DNA from: an uncultured Corynebacterium sp.
GTDB taxonomy: Bacteria; Actinomycetota; Actinomycetes; Mycobacteriales; Mycobacteriaceae
Reading direction: 5' to 3'
DNA length: 64,000 nucleotides
NCBI RefSeq assembly: GCF_946222835.1
Contig: NZ_CAMIHD010000002.1
Coordinates: 186,001-250,000, forward strand
In this document: positions 1-8,406 of the stretch, one piece after another
Layout of the letters: each line of letters begins with the position of its first letter
Position numbering within the stretch: position 1 is the first letter of the stretch
The notes under the pieces: generated by a model
Database searches by the model: none
What the model saw: only the letters and a program-made list of their open reading frames with translations
Told to the model about the DNA's origin: nothing
Program-made: the position numbers and the translations under genes

Positions 1-45
1 TCGCTGCCCGTCAGGAGCAGCACTAGCTCGCGCTGCACCGCCTAA
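1..45 (+). CDS. 3' end of an upstream CDS, probably pgsA (phosphatidylinositol phosphate synthase), partial
   Basis: Frame 1 stays open from the window edge to a TAA at 43-45, giving 14 residues rich in Ser, Thr and Arg, a typical cytoplasmic tail. The identity rests on context only: in mycobacteria and corynebacteria the CDP-alcohol phosphatidyltransferase PgsA lies directly before the PIM acyltransferase and pimA. The fragment itself carries no diagnostic motif. Confidence 0.4.
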   Translation, partial: SLPVRSSTSSRCTA

Positions 46-62
46 ACCAGGAGGTTTACACC

Positions 63-1007
63 ATGTGGGATAAAGAGGACCTCTCCGCGGCCGGATACCT
101 CGCGGGGTGGAAGGTGGTGCGTCGGCTGCCTGATCCGATTGCGCGGGTGTTGTTTCGGTTCGGCGCAGACTTTGCTAGCAGGAACGGCCGCGGAATGGAG
201 GGCTTGCGCCGCAACCTTGCCCGCGTGGTGGGGCCAGAAAACGTTACCCGCGCACTGGTGCGCGATTCTGTTCGGTCCTATATGCGCTATTGGATGGAGG
301 CCTTCCGCTTGCCGGCCATCCACAGTAATGCCGGGTTGCACGAACGCTTGCTCAGTGGCTTAGAAGGCCTCGAGCACTTTGATGCTTCCGCTCGGTCCGG
401 GCGCGGCACTATTTTGGCGCTGCCGCACTCAGGTAACTGGGATATGGCGGGCGTCTTCCTCGTGGGTCATTATGGTCAGTTCACCACCGTTGCGGAGCGG
501 CTCAAGCCTGCCGTGCTTTTCGACGCCTTTGTGAACTACCGCGAAACCCTCGGCTTCGAAGTTCTTCCCCTCACTGGGGGCGCAACCTCGCCTTTCGCGC
601 GCCTTAAAGAGGTATTAGAGGCCGGCGGCGTGGTGTGCCTGCTGGCTGAGCGTGACCTCACCCGAAGCGGCGTCAGCGTGAAGTTCATGGGAGAAGAGGC
701 CAACATGGCCGCAGGCCCCGCGCAACTTGCTCTGGAGACTGGCGCCGCCCTCCACGTGGTGCACTCGTGGTTTGAAGGCGAAGGATGGGGGCTATCGGTG
801 TCTCCGGAGCTTGAGATAACAGACCTGCAGGAGACTACCCAGCGCATGGCCGATGGCTTCGCTGCGAATATACGCCGACACCCGGAGGATTGGCATATGC
901 TGCAGCCGCAGTGGAATGTCGATATTGAGAGGCGTCGGCAAGCGCGTGCCGCGCACAAGGCCCGTGATACCCGCCACGCCGGTACTCGGCAGGAAGGTGA
1001 GAAATAA
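63..1007 (+). CDS. patA: Phosphatidylinositol mannoside acyltransferase (PatA-like, LPLAT family)
   Basis: This 314-residue protein transfers a fatty acyl chain from acyl-CoA to the mannose of phosphatidylinositol mannosides on the inner face of the plasma membrane. It carries the HX4D motif of the LpxL/HtrB acyltransferase family at His122 and Asp127 (PHSGNWD) and a later conserved Glu at about 196 (LLAERDL), which correspond to the catalytic His and Glu of mycobacterial PatA. The start is an ATG preceded by a strong AGGAGG eight to nine bases upstream. The stop overlaps the pimA start by one base (TAATG), so the two are translationally coupled. The length is normal for the family. The C-terminus is a basic tail rich in Arg and Ala. 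Confidence 0.93.
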   Translation: MWDKEDLSAAGYLAGWKVVRRLPDPIARVLFRFGADFASRNGRGMEGLRRNLARVVGPENVTRALVRDSVRSYMRYWMEAFRLPAIHSNAGLHERLLSGLEGLEHFDASARSGRGTILALPHSGNWDMAGVFLVGHYGQFTTVAERLKPAVLFDAFVNYRETLGFEVLPLTGGATSPFARLKEVLEAGGVVCLLAERDLTRSGVSVKFMGEEANMAAGPAQLALETGAALHVVHSWFEGEGWGLSVSPELEITDLQETTQRMADGFAANIRRHPEDWHMLQPQWNVDIERRRQARAAHKARDTRHAGTRQEGEK

Positions 1008-2110
1008 TGCGCATCGGAATCGTGTGCCCCTACTCCTTTGATGAACCGGGCGGAGTTCAAGCCCATATCCTTGATTTGGCTACGGTGTTTATTGAGCAAG
1101 GGCATCATGTTCAGGTCATTGGTCCTGCTTCGGCGTCCACCCAACTGCCGGATTTCGTGGTTAAGGGCGGCCCAGCGTTTCCCATCGCCTATAACGGCTC
1201 TGTGGCGCGTTTGTCCGTCGGTCCTCAGGTAACGCGCAAAGTAAAGCGCTTTATTAAAGATGGAGACTTTGATGTCTTGCACATCCATGAGCCAAATTCC
1301 CCGAGTTTTTCTATGACCGCGTTGGCTGTAGCCCAAGGCCCGTTGGTGGCGACATATCACGCCTCCGCCTCGAGCTCGCTGGTGTTGACCCTCGCCAAGC
1401 CTTTCCTCGCTCCCTTCCTGGAGAAGATTCGAGGCGGTATTGCCGTATCCGATATGGCGCGACGGTGGCAGGTAGAGCAATTGGGCGGGGACCCCGTCCT
1501 CATTCCCAATGGCGTGGATACCTCTGTATACGCTCAGGCGCGGCGACGCAGCCCGGTAAAGGCTCCCGGTGACCCTTTAGAAGTGGTCTTCTTGGGGCGT
1601 CTGGATGAACCGCGCAAAGGCCTGGACATTCTACTCAGCGCGCTCCACCAAGTGCGCCCCGATATTCGTGTCACCATCATGGGCGGGGGCCGCGCCCGCG
1701 AGGTCGATGGCGTAGACTTTGTCGGCCGAGTCAGCGATGCTGAAAAGGCCGAAATCCTCGGCCGCGCCGATGTGTATGTGGCCCCAAATACCGGGGGCGA
1801 GAGTTTCGGCATTGTCTTGGTAGAGGCCATGGCGGCCGGCGCAGCCGTCGTTGCCTCTGATCTGGAAGCTTTCCGCGCGGTGTGCAACGCCGACTCCGAC
1901 GAGGTAGCCGGTGCACTTTTTCGCAACGAAGATAGCGGGGATCTGGCCCGTGTTCTCAATGAGGTACTCGATGATGCCGACTACCGGGCCCAGTTGGTGC
2001 GCAACGGCGTTCAGCGTGCCCGCACTTATGACTGGGACCATGTGGCAGCAGCCGTTATGCAGGTCTATGAAACCGTCCAAGACGGAACCAAGGTAAGGGT
2101 GAAGCGTTGA
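1007..2110 (+). CDS. pimA: GDP-mannose-dependent phosphatidylinositol alpha-mannosyltransferase PimA
   Basis: A 367-residue GT-B fold glycosyltransferase of family GT4 that adds the first mannose to phosphatidylinositol, the committed step to PIM, lipomannan and lipoarabinomannan. The N-terminal half has the glycine-rich acceptor loop PGGVQAH at about residues 14-20 and HEPNSPS near 94. The C-terminal half has GRLDEPRKG near 197-205, carrying the Arg and Lys that contact the donor diphosphate, and the EX7E motif at Glu265 and Glu273 (ESFGIVLVE). The order acyltransferase-pimA-small membrane protein matches the mycobacterial PIM operon. Its TGA overlaps the next ATG by one base. Confidence 0.96.
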   Translation: MRIGIVCPYSFDEPGGVQAHILDLATVFIEQGHHVQVIGPASASTQLPDFVVKGGPAFPIAYNGSVARLSVGPQVTRKVKRFIKDGDFDVLHIHEPNSPSFSMTALAVAQGPLVATYHASASSSLVLTLAKPFLAPFLEKIRGGIAVSDMARRWQVEQLGGDPVLIPNGVDTSVYAQARRRSPVKAPGDPLEVVFLGRLDEPRKGLDILLSALHQVRPDIRVTIMGGGRAREVDGVDFVGRVSDAEKAEILGRADVYVAPNTGGESFGIVLVEAMAAGAAVVASDLEAFRAVCNADSDEVAGALFRNEDSGDLARVLNEVLDDADYRAQLVRNGVQRARTYDWDHVAAAVMQVYETVQDGTKVRVKR

Positions 2111-2571
2111 TGGCCATTGAAATTGCGCTAGTACTCTTCCTGCTGATTATCGTCGGTTCATGGGCGCTTTTTACCGCTCAGCGGCTCAACTCGCTGCACA
2201 TTCGCACCGATGCCTCGCTGGCACAGCTGCAGGCGGCGCTAGACCGCAGGGCAGCGGTAACGGCGGCGGTGGCGCCCGAGTTGGCGGCCCTAGCCCAGCG
2301 GGCCGAATCTACCGAGCTCTATCAGGGGAACTTCGAACCACGAACCATGGTCGAGCGGGAACTATCTGCCGCCATCGTGCGGGAGTTTCCCGCGGAGCGC
2401 CGCCCTGCTGCGCTTGCCGACGCCGAGGGGCGCATCCAGCTCGCTCACCGCTTTTATAACGAAGCGGTCAGCGATACACGTGCCCTGCGTCTGCGCCCTG
2501 CGGTCCGGCTTCTTCATCTCGGTGGCACCGCAAAGCTGCCGGAATATTTTGACTATATGTTGGCTGATTAG
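2110..2571 (+). CDS. Small conserved membrane protein of the PIM operon
   Basis: This 153-residue protein has one N-terminal membrane segment (about residues 3-20) and a mostly helical soluble part. The C-terminal third contains an Arg-Phe-Tyr-Asn-Glu-Ala-Val stretch that recalls LemA proteins. In mycobacteria the same position after pimA is held by a conserved membrane protein (Rv2609c) that is longer and carries a Nudix domain. No Nudix box is visible here, so this would be a shorter relative at most. I chose the ATG at 2110, which overlaps the pimA TGA by one base; a TTG three bases upstream is the alternative. An AAGGTAAGG ribosome site lies about a dozen bases before it. Function unknown. 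Confidence 0.8.
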   Translation: MAIEIALVLFLLIIVGSWALFTAQRLNSLHIRTDASLAQLQAALDRRAAVTAAVAPELAALAQRAESTELYQGNFEPRTMVERELSAAIVREFPAERRPAALADAEGRIQLAHRFYNEAVSDTRALRLRPAVRLLHLGGTAKLPEYFDYMLAD

Positions 2572-2585
2572 CTTGCTGAGCTAAT
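2567..2585. terminator. Bidirectional hairpin between convergent genes
   Basis: A perfect seven-base inverted repeat, ATTAGCT and AGCTAAT, flanks a five-base loop and contains the TAG stop of the preceding gene. It fills almost the whole 14-base gap before the stop of the convergent glycosyltransferase. The stem is AT-rich and the T-tracts are short, so termination strength is uncertain. Confidence 0.4.
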
Positions 2586-3944
2586 TTAAGACGCGAGAGA
2601 GTGCCGACCCCGTCGGGGGCGGAATACCGGTTTAGCCCCAGTGCTAGCGGTCGACCCATTGACTGGACTAGAAGGCTCTTGCCGCTGGTGCAATTCAGCG
2701 CGTTCTATCTTGGCGGCCAAAGCGACCTCGACCCCGAACCAAATCAGCCCGATGACGGCCATGGCGACGACGAGAATATTGCGGGCTACCAAGAGGTAGA
2801 CAGCGAACATATTCTCGCCCACGTGATTCCAGATGTAGTCATAGTTAAACGGGTAGACCAAGGTGCCCAGTACCGCGGCGATGATGGCACAGCCCGCTAT
2901 TAGGGCTTGAAATGCCCGCAAGGATGCGAATCCGTTCGGGAGGCGTTGGCGGATGACCACGGCAAGCAATGGCCCTAGCCAGACGATGTATTGCGGGGAG
3001 AAAACCTTATTGGTCGCGATAAGGAGCAACACCATAACGGTAAAAAACGCCATGGTTGTTCGCGTGGTCCATCCGCCGGCACACAGCCGGTAGAGCGCCC
3101 AACTCACCGCAAGTACGAGCATGATAATGATTGCAATGGTGCTCCACCTCATAGCGGTATCCACGCCGGGTCCGGAGATCTCAAAACTCTTGGAAGCGGC
3201 GTAGCCCAGGTCCCATCGGCCGGGATTGCGGTGGGCTTGCAGCAGCAGGAATGTCGCCGGGATGGATTCTAATTGGAGACCGCGCACCCCCTGATAATCC
3301 AGGGGAGAAAGCAGGCGTTCGGTGCCAGAGGTAGCGATCGTGACGGCGCATACTGCAATGATGGTGCAGAAGAAGGCGAGCAAGCGTTGCCAGGTTGCGG
3401 AATTATTAAAGCGACCTACCAAGCCAGCGGCGAGCACCCCTGGCCAAAGCTTCATTGTGGTGGCAAATCCTAGCAGCGCCGAGGCGATGAGTGGACGGGT
3501 AGCCAGTAAGGCAGCCGCGCCAGCCACAGCTACCGCCGGGAAGATATCGAGGCGCCACACAAAGGTATGGCCAGCCGCGGTGCCGAAGAGGACCCAGAAC
3601 CAGGCGGCCCCAAACACGCGCGGGTGGGCGGGATGGTGGCGCAGTAGCAAGGCTAAAAAGGCGGCGTCAACAAGCAGCGTCATGATGGTGAAGCCGATAT
3701 AAAAGGTGGTGATGTTTTCACCGGTGAGCCACCCCAAGATCACCGTAGGCCAGGTGCCGGCGTGGGGATATTCGGTCATTTTGGTCGGGTCATCGCCGTA
3801 GCGACCCGCAAAATAATACGCGACATCGCCCCTGGGGCTGTGGTCAATCTTGAGTAGATATATAAGGCACAGGCGGGCGATAACCCACCCAATCCAAACT
3901 GCAGGAACAGAAGCGAGGCGTTTCACCCAAAAGACTTTATTCAA
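2586..3944 (-). CDS. Polytopic GT-C glycosyltransferase, DUF2029/GT87 mannosyltransferase-like
   Basis: A 452-residue integral membrane protein with about ten hydrophobic segments. The first extracytoplasmic loop carries an acidic motif (RGDVAYYF, near residues 38-45) and then TEYPHAGTWP, the layout of GT-C enzymes of the DUF2029/GT87 group that take a sugar from polyprenyl phosphate. The C-terminal ~35 residues are basic and cytoplasmic. Its neighbour across the gap is pimA, so a role as a polyprenol-phosphate-mannose-dependent mannosyltransferase in PIM or lipomannan extension is the natural guess. An arabinosyltransferase of the AftC type cannot be excluded. The start is a TTG at 3944 with only a weak ribosome site. 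Confidence 0.82.
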   Translation of the reverse strand: MNKVFWVKRLASVPAVWIGWVIARLCLIYLLKIDHSPRGDVAYYFAGRYGDDPTKMTEYPHAGTWPTVILGWLTGENITTFYIGFTIMTLLVDAAFLALLLRHHPAHPRVFGAAWFWVLFGTAAGHTFVWRLDIFPAVAVAGAAALLATRPLIASALLGFATTMKLWPGVLAAGLVGRFNNSATWQRLLAFFCTIIAVCAVTIATSGTERLLSPLDYQGVRGLQLESIPATFLLLQAHRNPGRWDLGYAASKSFEISGPGVDTAMRWSTIAIIIMLVLAVSWALYRLCAGGWTTRTTMAFFTVMVLLLIATNKVFSPQYIVWLGPLLAVVIRQRLPNGFASLRAFQALIAGCAIIAAVLGTLVYPFNYDYIWNHVGENMFAVYLLVARNILVVAMAVIGLIWFGVEVALAAKIERAELHQRQEPSSPVNGSTASTGAKPVFRPRRGRHSLAS

Positions 3945-4108
3945 ATAGTTCTCACTTCGGTAGCAGACATAGTTTCTTCCAGAAAATTCTTCCCCTCTGT
4001 GTCAAAAATGGGGGAGAGATTGTGAGAATAGGAATCGGTGTCTCGACCCTTTAGTAGTGTGGACGGCAAGTGCTGGCGGACGTGATATAGAACATAGGGA
4101 GTGTGGAG

Positions 4109-4981
4109 ATGGCGGCCATCCGCGAGATTTTGGCCATAGACGAAACGGGAACGGACGATGTCTTTAGTGGCCCGGCGGTGGAGTCACGGATTGAGCGTAC
4201 CTTTGGTGGACATATTGCCGCGCAGGCGCTGGCTGCGGCCCAACGTACCGTTTCCGGGAAAGAGGTCCACTCCTTGCATGGCTATTTTGTGGGCCCCGGT
4301 GACGCGAGGCGGCCGATTGAGTTGCGGGTCGAGCGCATTAGGGATGGTAGATCTTTTGCCAACCGGCAGGTACGCGCTTACCAAGGGGGCAGGTTACTCT
4401 TCTCTGCCATGGCGAGCTTCCACCGCAATGGAGACTGCGGCCCGCAGCACCAAGATCCCATGCCAGAGGTACTTGGGCCCGAAGAAGCAGCTCGTTTGGG
4501 CGGCGGTGCGCCTTACTCCACCCGCATCATCCTCAAAGAGTGGGAAGAGTGGGATATCCGCTTGGTGCCAGAGGATGGCAGGGATCCTGAGGCAGCTGAG
4601 CGCACCGGTGCAGGATTTCGTCATATCTGGTTTCGCAATACCGGTGAGCTTCCGGAGGAGCCCGCTTTCCACCGTGCCGCGCTGACGTATATGTCCGATA
4701 TGACTCTCATCCGCTCCGCGCTTCTTCCGCATCAGGGAGAGAAAGTGCAGTTGGCAAGTCTCGACCACGCCATATGGTTCCTGCGGCCTTTCCGCGTGGA
4801 TGGGTGGCTCTTATATGAACAAGTATCGCCCTCGGCAGCTCAAGGAACCGCAATTGCGCGCGGCAAGCTTTTTACTGAACGGGGTGAATTGGTGGCATTG
4901 GTCAATCAAGAGGGCCTTACTCGCTTCTTGGATCAAAAGTTGGGCAGCGGCTCTGCCCACGGCAATTGGCACAATGTGTAA
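4109..4981 (+). CDS. tesB: Acyl-CoA thioesterase II (TesB family)
   Basis: A 290-residue double-hotdog thioesterase that hydrolyses medium to long acyl-CoA to free fatty acid and CoA. The N-terminal hotdog has GGHIAAQALAAAQRTV and HSLHGYFVGPGD, both hallmarks of TesB. The C-terminal hotdog has the ASLDHAIWFLRPFR block with the catalytic-region Asp and His, followed by EQVSPSAAQGTAIARGKLF. I chose the ATG at 4109 because AGGGAG sits seven bases before it; the GTG at 4103 would leave almost no spacing. The gene is divergent from the glycosyltransferase and is followed by yebC. Confidence 0.93.
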   Translation: MAAIREILAIDETGTDDVFSGPAVESRIERTFGGHIAAQALAAAQRTVSGKEVHSLHGYFVGPGDARRPIELRVERIRDGRSFANRQVRAYQGGRLLFSAMASFHRNGDCGPQHQDPMPEVLGPEEAARLGGGAPYSTRIILKEWEEWDIRLVPEDGRDPEAAERTGAGFRHIWFRNTGELPEEPAFHRAALTYMSDMTLIRSALLPHQGEKVQLASLDHAIWFLRPFRVDGWLLYEQVSPSAAQGTAIARGKLFTERGELVALVNQEGLTRFLDQKLGSGSAHGNWHNV

Positions 4982-5008
4982 TTATGCCCCGCTTAAAAGG
5001 GGGTCGCT

Positions 5009-5037
5009 TTCACGCATTCATGCAGCACACGTATAAT
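5009..5037 (+). promoter_or_regulatory. Promoter of yebC
   Basis: A consensus -10 box TATAAT at 5032-5037 lies 17 bases after TTCACG (5009-5014), which matches four of six positions of the -35 consensus. The expected transcript start is near 5044, giving a leader of about 30 bases before the yebC ATG. Confidence 0.7.
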
Positions 5038-5074
5038 TGCCACCAGTTTCAGCACCCGATTAGAAAGGGACTAC

Positions 5075-5830
5075 ATGTCAGGCCACTCGAAATGGGCAAC
5101 TACCAAGCACAAGAAGGCTGCCAACGATGCCAAGCGTGGCAAGGAATTTGCCAAGCTGATCAAAAACATCGAAGTGGCGGCCCGTACCGGCGGTGGTGAC
5201 CCAGCGGCTAACCCAACCCTTGATGACATGATCAAAAAGGCCAAGAAGGCCTCCGTCCCCAATGACAACATCGAGCGTGCTCGCAAGCGTGGTTCCGGCG
5301 AAGAAGCCGGTGGTGCGGACTGGGAAACCATCATGTATGAGGGCTACGGTCCCAACGGCGTGGCCATGCTCATTGAGTGTCTTACGGATAATCGCAACCG
5401 CGCGGCAACCGATGTTCGTACCGCGATGTCTAAGAATGGCGGAAACCTGGGTGAGTCCGGATCCGTGGCCTACATGTTTACCCGCACCGGCTTCGTCTTG
5501 GTAGAAAAAGGCGGACTCACCGAGGACGATGTTTTGATGGCCGTGCTCGAAGCCGGCGCGGAAGAGGTCAAGGACCAGGGCGAGAAGTTTGAAATTGTCT
5601 GCGCGCCGACGGATGTGCAGGCCGTTAAAGACGCCCTAAAGGAAGCGGATATTGAGGTCGATGACTCCGATAATGATTTCCGCGCCTCCGTTGAGGTGCC
5701 GCTTGGGGCCAATGACGCCAAGAAGATTTTCCGCCTCATTGATGCTTTGGAAGACTCTGATGACGTGCAAAACGTCTACACCAATATGGACCTGTCCGAT
5801 GAGGTTCTTGCCGAGCTGAACGAGGACTAA
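5075..5830 (+). CDS. yebC: YebC/PmpR family translation or transcription factor
   Basis: A 251-residue protein that begins with the family signature SGHSKWATTKHKKAA and continues with PNDNIERA and the YEGYGPNG block. YebC proteins were first described as DNA-binding regulators; later work links them to relief of ribosome stalling at proline stretches. It lies just upstream of ruvCAB, as in many bacteria, but has its own TATAAT promoter and is separated from ruvC by 179 bases. Start ATG with an AGAAAGGGA ribosome site. The C-terminus is very acidic, as usual. Confidence 0.95.
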   Translation: MSGHSKWATTKHKKAANDAKRGKEFAKLIKNIEVAARTGGGDPAANPTLDDMIKKAKKASVPNDNIERARKRGSGEEAGGADWETIMYEGYGPNGVAMLIECLTDNRNRAATDVRTAMSKNGGNLGESGSVAYMFTRTGFVLVEKGGLTEDDVLMAVLEAGAEEVKDQGEKFEIVCAPTDVQAVKDALKEADIEVDDSDNDFRASVEVPLGANDAKKIFRLIDALEDSDDVQNVYTNMDLSDEVLAELNED

Positions 5831-5932
5831 GCACTTTCGCGCTGCAAGGGCCATTAGCGCCGGTAGCGTTCCGCGGGCATTGTTCGCCGGAGCGTTGCCG
5901 GCGCTTCGCTATGGTTAGGCTGGATGCTACTC

Positions 5933-5961
5933 TTGTAGAACACCTGTGTGTAGTCCATAAT
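5933..5961 (+). promoter_or_regulatory. ruvCAB promoter with a LexA (SOS) box in the spacer
   Basis: TTGTAG (5933-5938) and CATAAT (5956-5961) are separated by exactly 17 bases. Within and around the spacer, 5936-5951 matches the corynebacterial LexA consensus TCGAAMANNTGTTCGA at 10 of 14 defined positions; the core 5938-5949 reads GAACACCTGTGT. A repressor bound there would cover both promoter elements. The site lies about 50-60 bases before the ruvC ATG. Confidence 0.62.
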
Positions 5962-6009
5962 GGGGCAGTAGGCCGTGCGAAGTGGTGCTGACATGAAAGT
6001 GGGGGAGAA

Positions 6010-6576
6010 ATGAACCTAGAAGGGATGCGCGTGATGGGCATTGACCCAGGCCTAACGCGCTGTGGACTTTCCGTGGTTCAGGCTGGTCGCGGCCGAGCAA
6101 TTCTCCCCGTTTCTGTAGGTGTGGTCCGCACGCCTAGTGATAAAGACTTGACTGAGCGGCTCCTGCGTCTGTCGGTGGCAGCGAAGGAATGGATGGATGA
6201 CTATTCTCCGGATGTGGTTGCGATCGAGCGCGTCTTCGAACGCGGACAGGTGTCCACCGTCATGCAAACTGCCCATGTCGTAGGGGTGTTAGTGCTGGCC
6301 GCAGCCGAGCGTGATATTCCGGTGTACATGTACACCCCGTCCGAGGTGAAAAAGGCCATCTCTGGCAATGGACGCGCAGATAAAAAGCAGATGACCACCA
6401 TGATCACCCGTATTCTGGGGCTGACGGAACCGCCCAAGCCTGCCGACGCCGCCGACGCGCTCGCCCTGGCAGTGTGCCACTGCTGGCGGGCTCCTGCCAT
6501 CGTGCGCATGGACCATACCGGTCTTGGGCTGGGGGCGAAGACGAGTGGCGTGCGCGGACAGGGCAAGAAGCGCTAG
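6010..6576 (+). CDS. ruvC: Crossover junction endodeoxyribonuclease RuvC
   Basis: A 188-residue Holliday-junction resolvase that makes paired nicks in the junction held by RuvA and RuvB. The four acidic catalytic residues are visible: Asp12 in GIDPG, Glu73 in AIERVF, and Asp146 and Asp149 in PADAADALALAVCH. First gene of ruvC-ruvA-ruvB, with 34 bases to ruvA. ATG with a GGGGGAG ribosome site. The C-terminal 25 residues are a basic Gly-rich tail beyond the fold. Confidence 0.97.
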   Translation: MNLEGMRVMGIDPGLTRCGLSVVQAGRGRAILPVSVGVVRTPSDKDLTERLLRLSVAAKEWMDDYSPDVVAIERVFERGQVSTVMQTAHVVGVLVLAAAERDIPVYMYTPSEVKKAISGNGRADKKQMTTMITRILGLTEPPKPADAADALALAVCHCWRAPAIVRMDHTGLGLGAKTSGVRGQGKKR

Positions 6577-6610
6577 GTAAGTTGACTGAGAGTAGAAGGA
6601 TAGAAAGCCA

Positions 6611-7228
6611 ATGATTGCTGCACTGCGTGGAGAGGTAATCCATATCGGACTCGATCACGGGGTCATCGATTGCGCAGGCGTGGGCTATAAATTTTTGGCC
6701 ACGCCACAAACTTTGGGCACCTTGCGCCGCGGAGAACAAGCTACAGTGCTTACTAACTTGGTGGTCAAGGAAGACTCCCTGACCCTTTATGGCTTTAGTG
6801 CGGATGAGGACCGCGAGATGTTCCAAGTTCTGCAATCCGTGTCCGGCCTAGGTCCAAAGCTTGCTTTGGCGGCGCTTTCGGTTATGGGGGCAGGGGAGCT
6901 CGCTGCAGCAATAGGTGCGGAAGATATGAAGGCGCTGCAGTCTATCCCAGGCGTCGGCAAGCGTATGGCTCAGCGCCTAGCATTGGAGCTTAAAGATAAG
7001 GTGGCGGCCTTTGCACCAAGCGAGCCCGCCACTGCAGGTGCCAGCGATACCGCCGTCGCGCCAGCCGGCGGGGCCGTGGTAGAAAGCGTGACTGAGGCGC
7101 TCATTGGCCTTGGGTTTACTGATAAGGCAGCGCGCCCCGTGGTGGAGTCGGCTTACGCGGACAACCCCGACGCCGACACGTCCTCTCTCCTGCGTGCCGC
7201 GCTGGCGCAGTTGGGCAAGAAGAAGTAA
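6611..7228 (+). CDS. ruvA: Holliday junction branch migration protein RuvA
   Basis: A 205-residue protein with the three RuvA domains in order: an N-terminal OB fold (MIAALRGEVI start, typical), a middle helix-hairpin-helix DNA-binding part (SVSGLGPKLALAAL and SIPGVGKRMAQRL), and a C-terminal UBA-like domain that contacts RuvB (EALIGLGFTDKAARPVV). An Ala-rich linker at about residues 135-155 separates the last two. Lies between ruvC and ruvB, 25 bases before ruvB. Confidence 0.97.
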   Translation: MIAALRGEVIHIGLDHGVIDCAGVGYKFLATPQTLGTLRRGEQATVLTNLVVKEDSLTLYGFSADEDREMFQVLQSVSGLGPKLALAALSVMGAGELAAAIGAEDMKALQSIPGVGKRMAQRLALELKDKVAAFAPSEPATAGASDTAVAPAGGAVVESVTEALIGLGFTDKAARPVVESAYADNPDADTSSLLRAALAQLGKKK

Positions 7229-7253
7229 CGGCAGGCAGGAAGGCTAAAAAATC

Positions 7254-8333
7254 ATGTCCGATATAGAGCGCACCGAATTTAACCTCCCTGAAGGCGTTGA
7301 TGCCGCGCATTCCTCGCAGCGCAATAGCGATGTGGAGGCGACCGCTCACTCCGAGGAGCATGATATTGAACGGTCCTTGCGTCCGAAATCACTAGATGAG
7401 TTCATTGGCCAACCCAAGGTACGCGAACAGCTTTCGTTGGTGCTCAAAGGCGCGAAGAACCGCGGGGTTACGCCGGATCACGTTTTACTTTCCGGTCCGC
7501 CTGGCCTGGGTAAGACCACTATGGCGATGATTATCTCCCAGGAATTGGGGACTTCGCTGCGTATGACCTCCGGGCCGGCATTGGAGCGAGCCGGTGATTT
7601 GGCCGCGATGCTTTCAAACTTGATGGAAGGAGACGTCCTTTTCATTGATGAGATCCATCGCATTGCCCGGCCAGCAGAAGAAATGCTGTATATGGCAATG
7701 GAAGATTTCCGTATTGACGTCATCGTGGGAAAGGGACCCGGTGCTACTTCCATTCCGCTAGAAATCCCGCCTTTTACTCTGGTGGGAGCGACAACGCGCG
7801 CCGGAATGCTTACCGGTCCTTTGCGCGACCGCTTCGGTTTCACGGCGCAGATGGAGTATTACGATACGGCTGACTTAACCCAGGTGATTAAGCGTGCAGC
7901 CCATATCTTAGGTGTGGATATTGACCACGAGGCGGCGGTGGAAATTGGCTCTCGTTCGCGCGGTACCCCACGTATCGCTAACCGCTTGCTACGCCGCGTT
8001 CGCGATTATGCCGAGGTAAATGGCACAGGCCTGATTGATCTTAGTGCGGCGCAGGGCGCGCTCGAGGTCTTCGACGTGGATGATATGGGCCTTGACCGTC
8101 TAGACCGGGCGGTGCTCAACGCCTTGATTAAGGGGCACGGTGGCGGACCAGTCGGTGTGAGCACCCTTGCCATTGCAGTGGGCGAGGAACCCTCGACGGT
8201 GGAGGAAGTGTGCGAGCCTTACCTAGTGCGGGCCGGAATGGTGGCGCGTACGGGACGCGGCCGCGTAGCTACCGCCGCTGCGTGGCGGCACTTGGGACTT
8301 ACTCCGCCGGAGGGCGCAGCCGGACTCTTTTAA
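7254..8333 (+). CDS. ruvB: Holliday junction branch migration ATPase RuvB
   Basis: A 359-residue AAA+ motor that forms hexamers on either side of RuvA and drives branch migration. Walker A is GPPGLGKTT at residues 81-89 and Walker B is DEIHR from residue 132. Sensor 1 is GATTRAG and the arginine finger lies in GPLRDRFG. A winged-helix domain closes the protein. The N-terminus is about 20 residues longer than in E. coli, acidic and low in complexity, a common actinobacterial feature. Ends 73 bases before yajC. Confidence 0.97.
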   Translation: MSDIERTEFNLPEGVDAAHSSQRNSDVEATAHSEEHDIERSLRPKSLDEFIGQPKVREQLSLVLKGAKNRGVTPDHVLLSGPPGLGKTTMAMIISQELGTSLRMTSGPALERAGDLAAMLSNLMEGDVLFIDEIHRIARPAEEMLYMAMEDFRIDVIVGKGPGATSIPLEIPPFTLVGATTRAGMLTGPLRDRFGFTAQMEYYDTADLTQVIKRAAHILGVDIDHEAAVEIGSRSRGTPRIANRLLRRVRDYAEVNGTGLIDLSAAQGALEVFDVDDMGLDRLDRAVLNALIKGHGGGPVGVSTLAIAVGEEPSTVEEVCEPYLVRAGMVARTGRGRVATAAAWRHLGLTPPEGAAGLF

Positions 8334-8406
8334 TTCCGCGGTGATTCTGCTTAGTGGTGGACCTTGGGGTTTCTGCGTCCACCGCTGTCTGGCACACTAG
8401 GAAGCT

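Noticed and set aside
5911..5929. GGTTAGGCT as a DtxR iron box upstream of ruvC
   Set aside because: Only about 10 of 19 positions match and the second half-site is absent.
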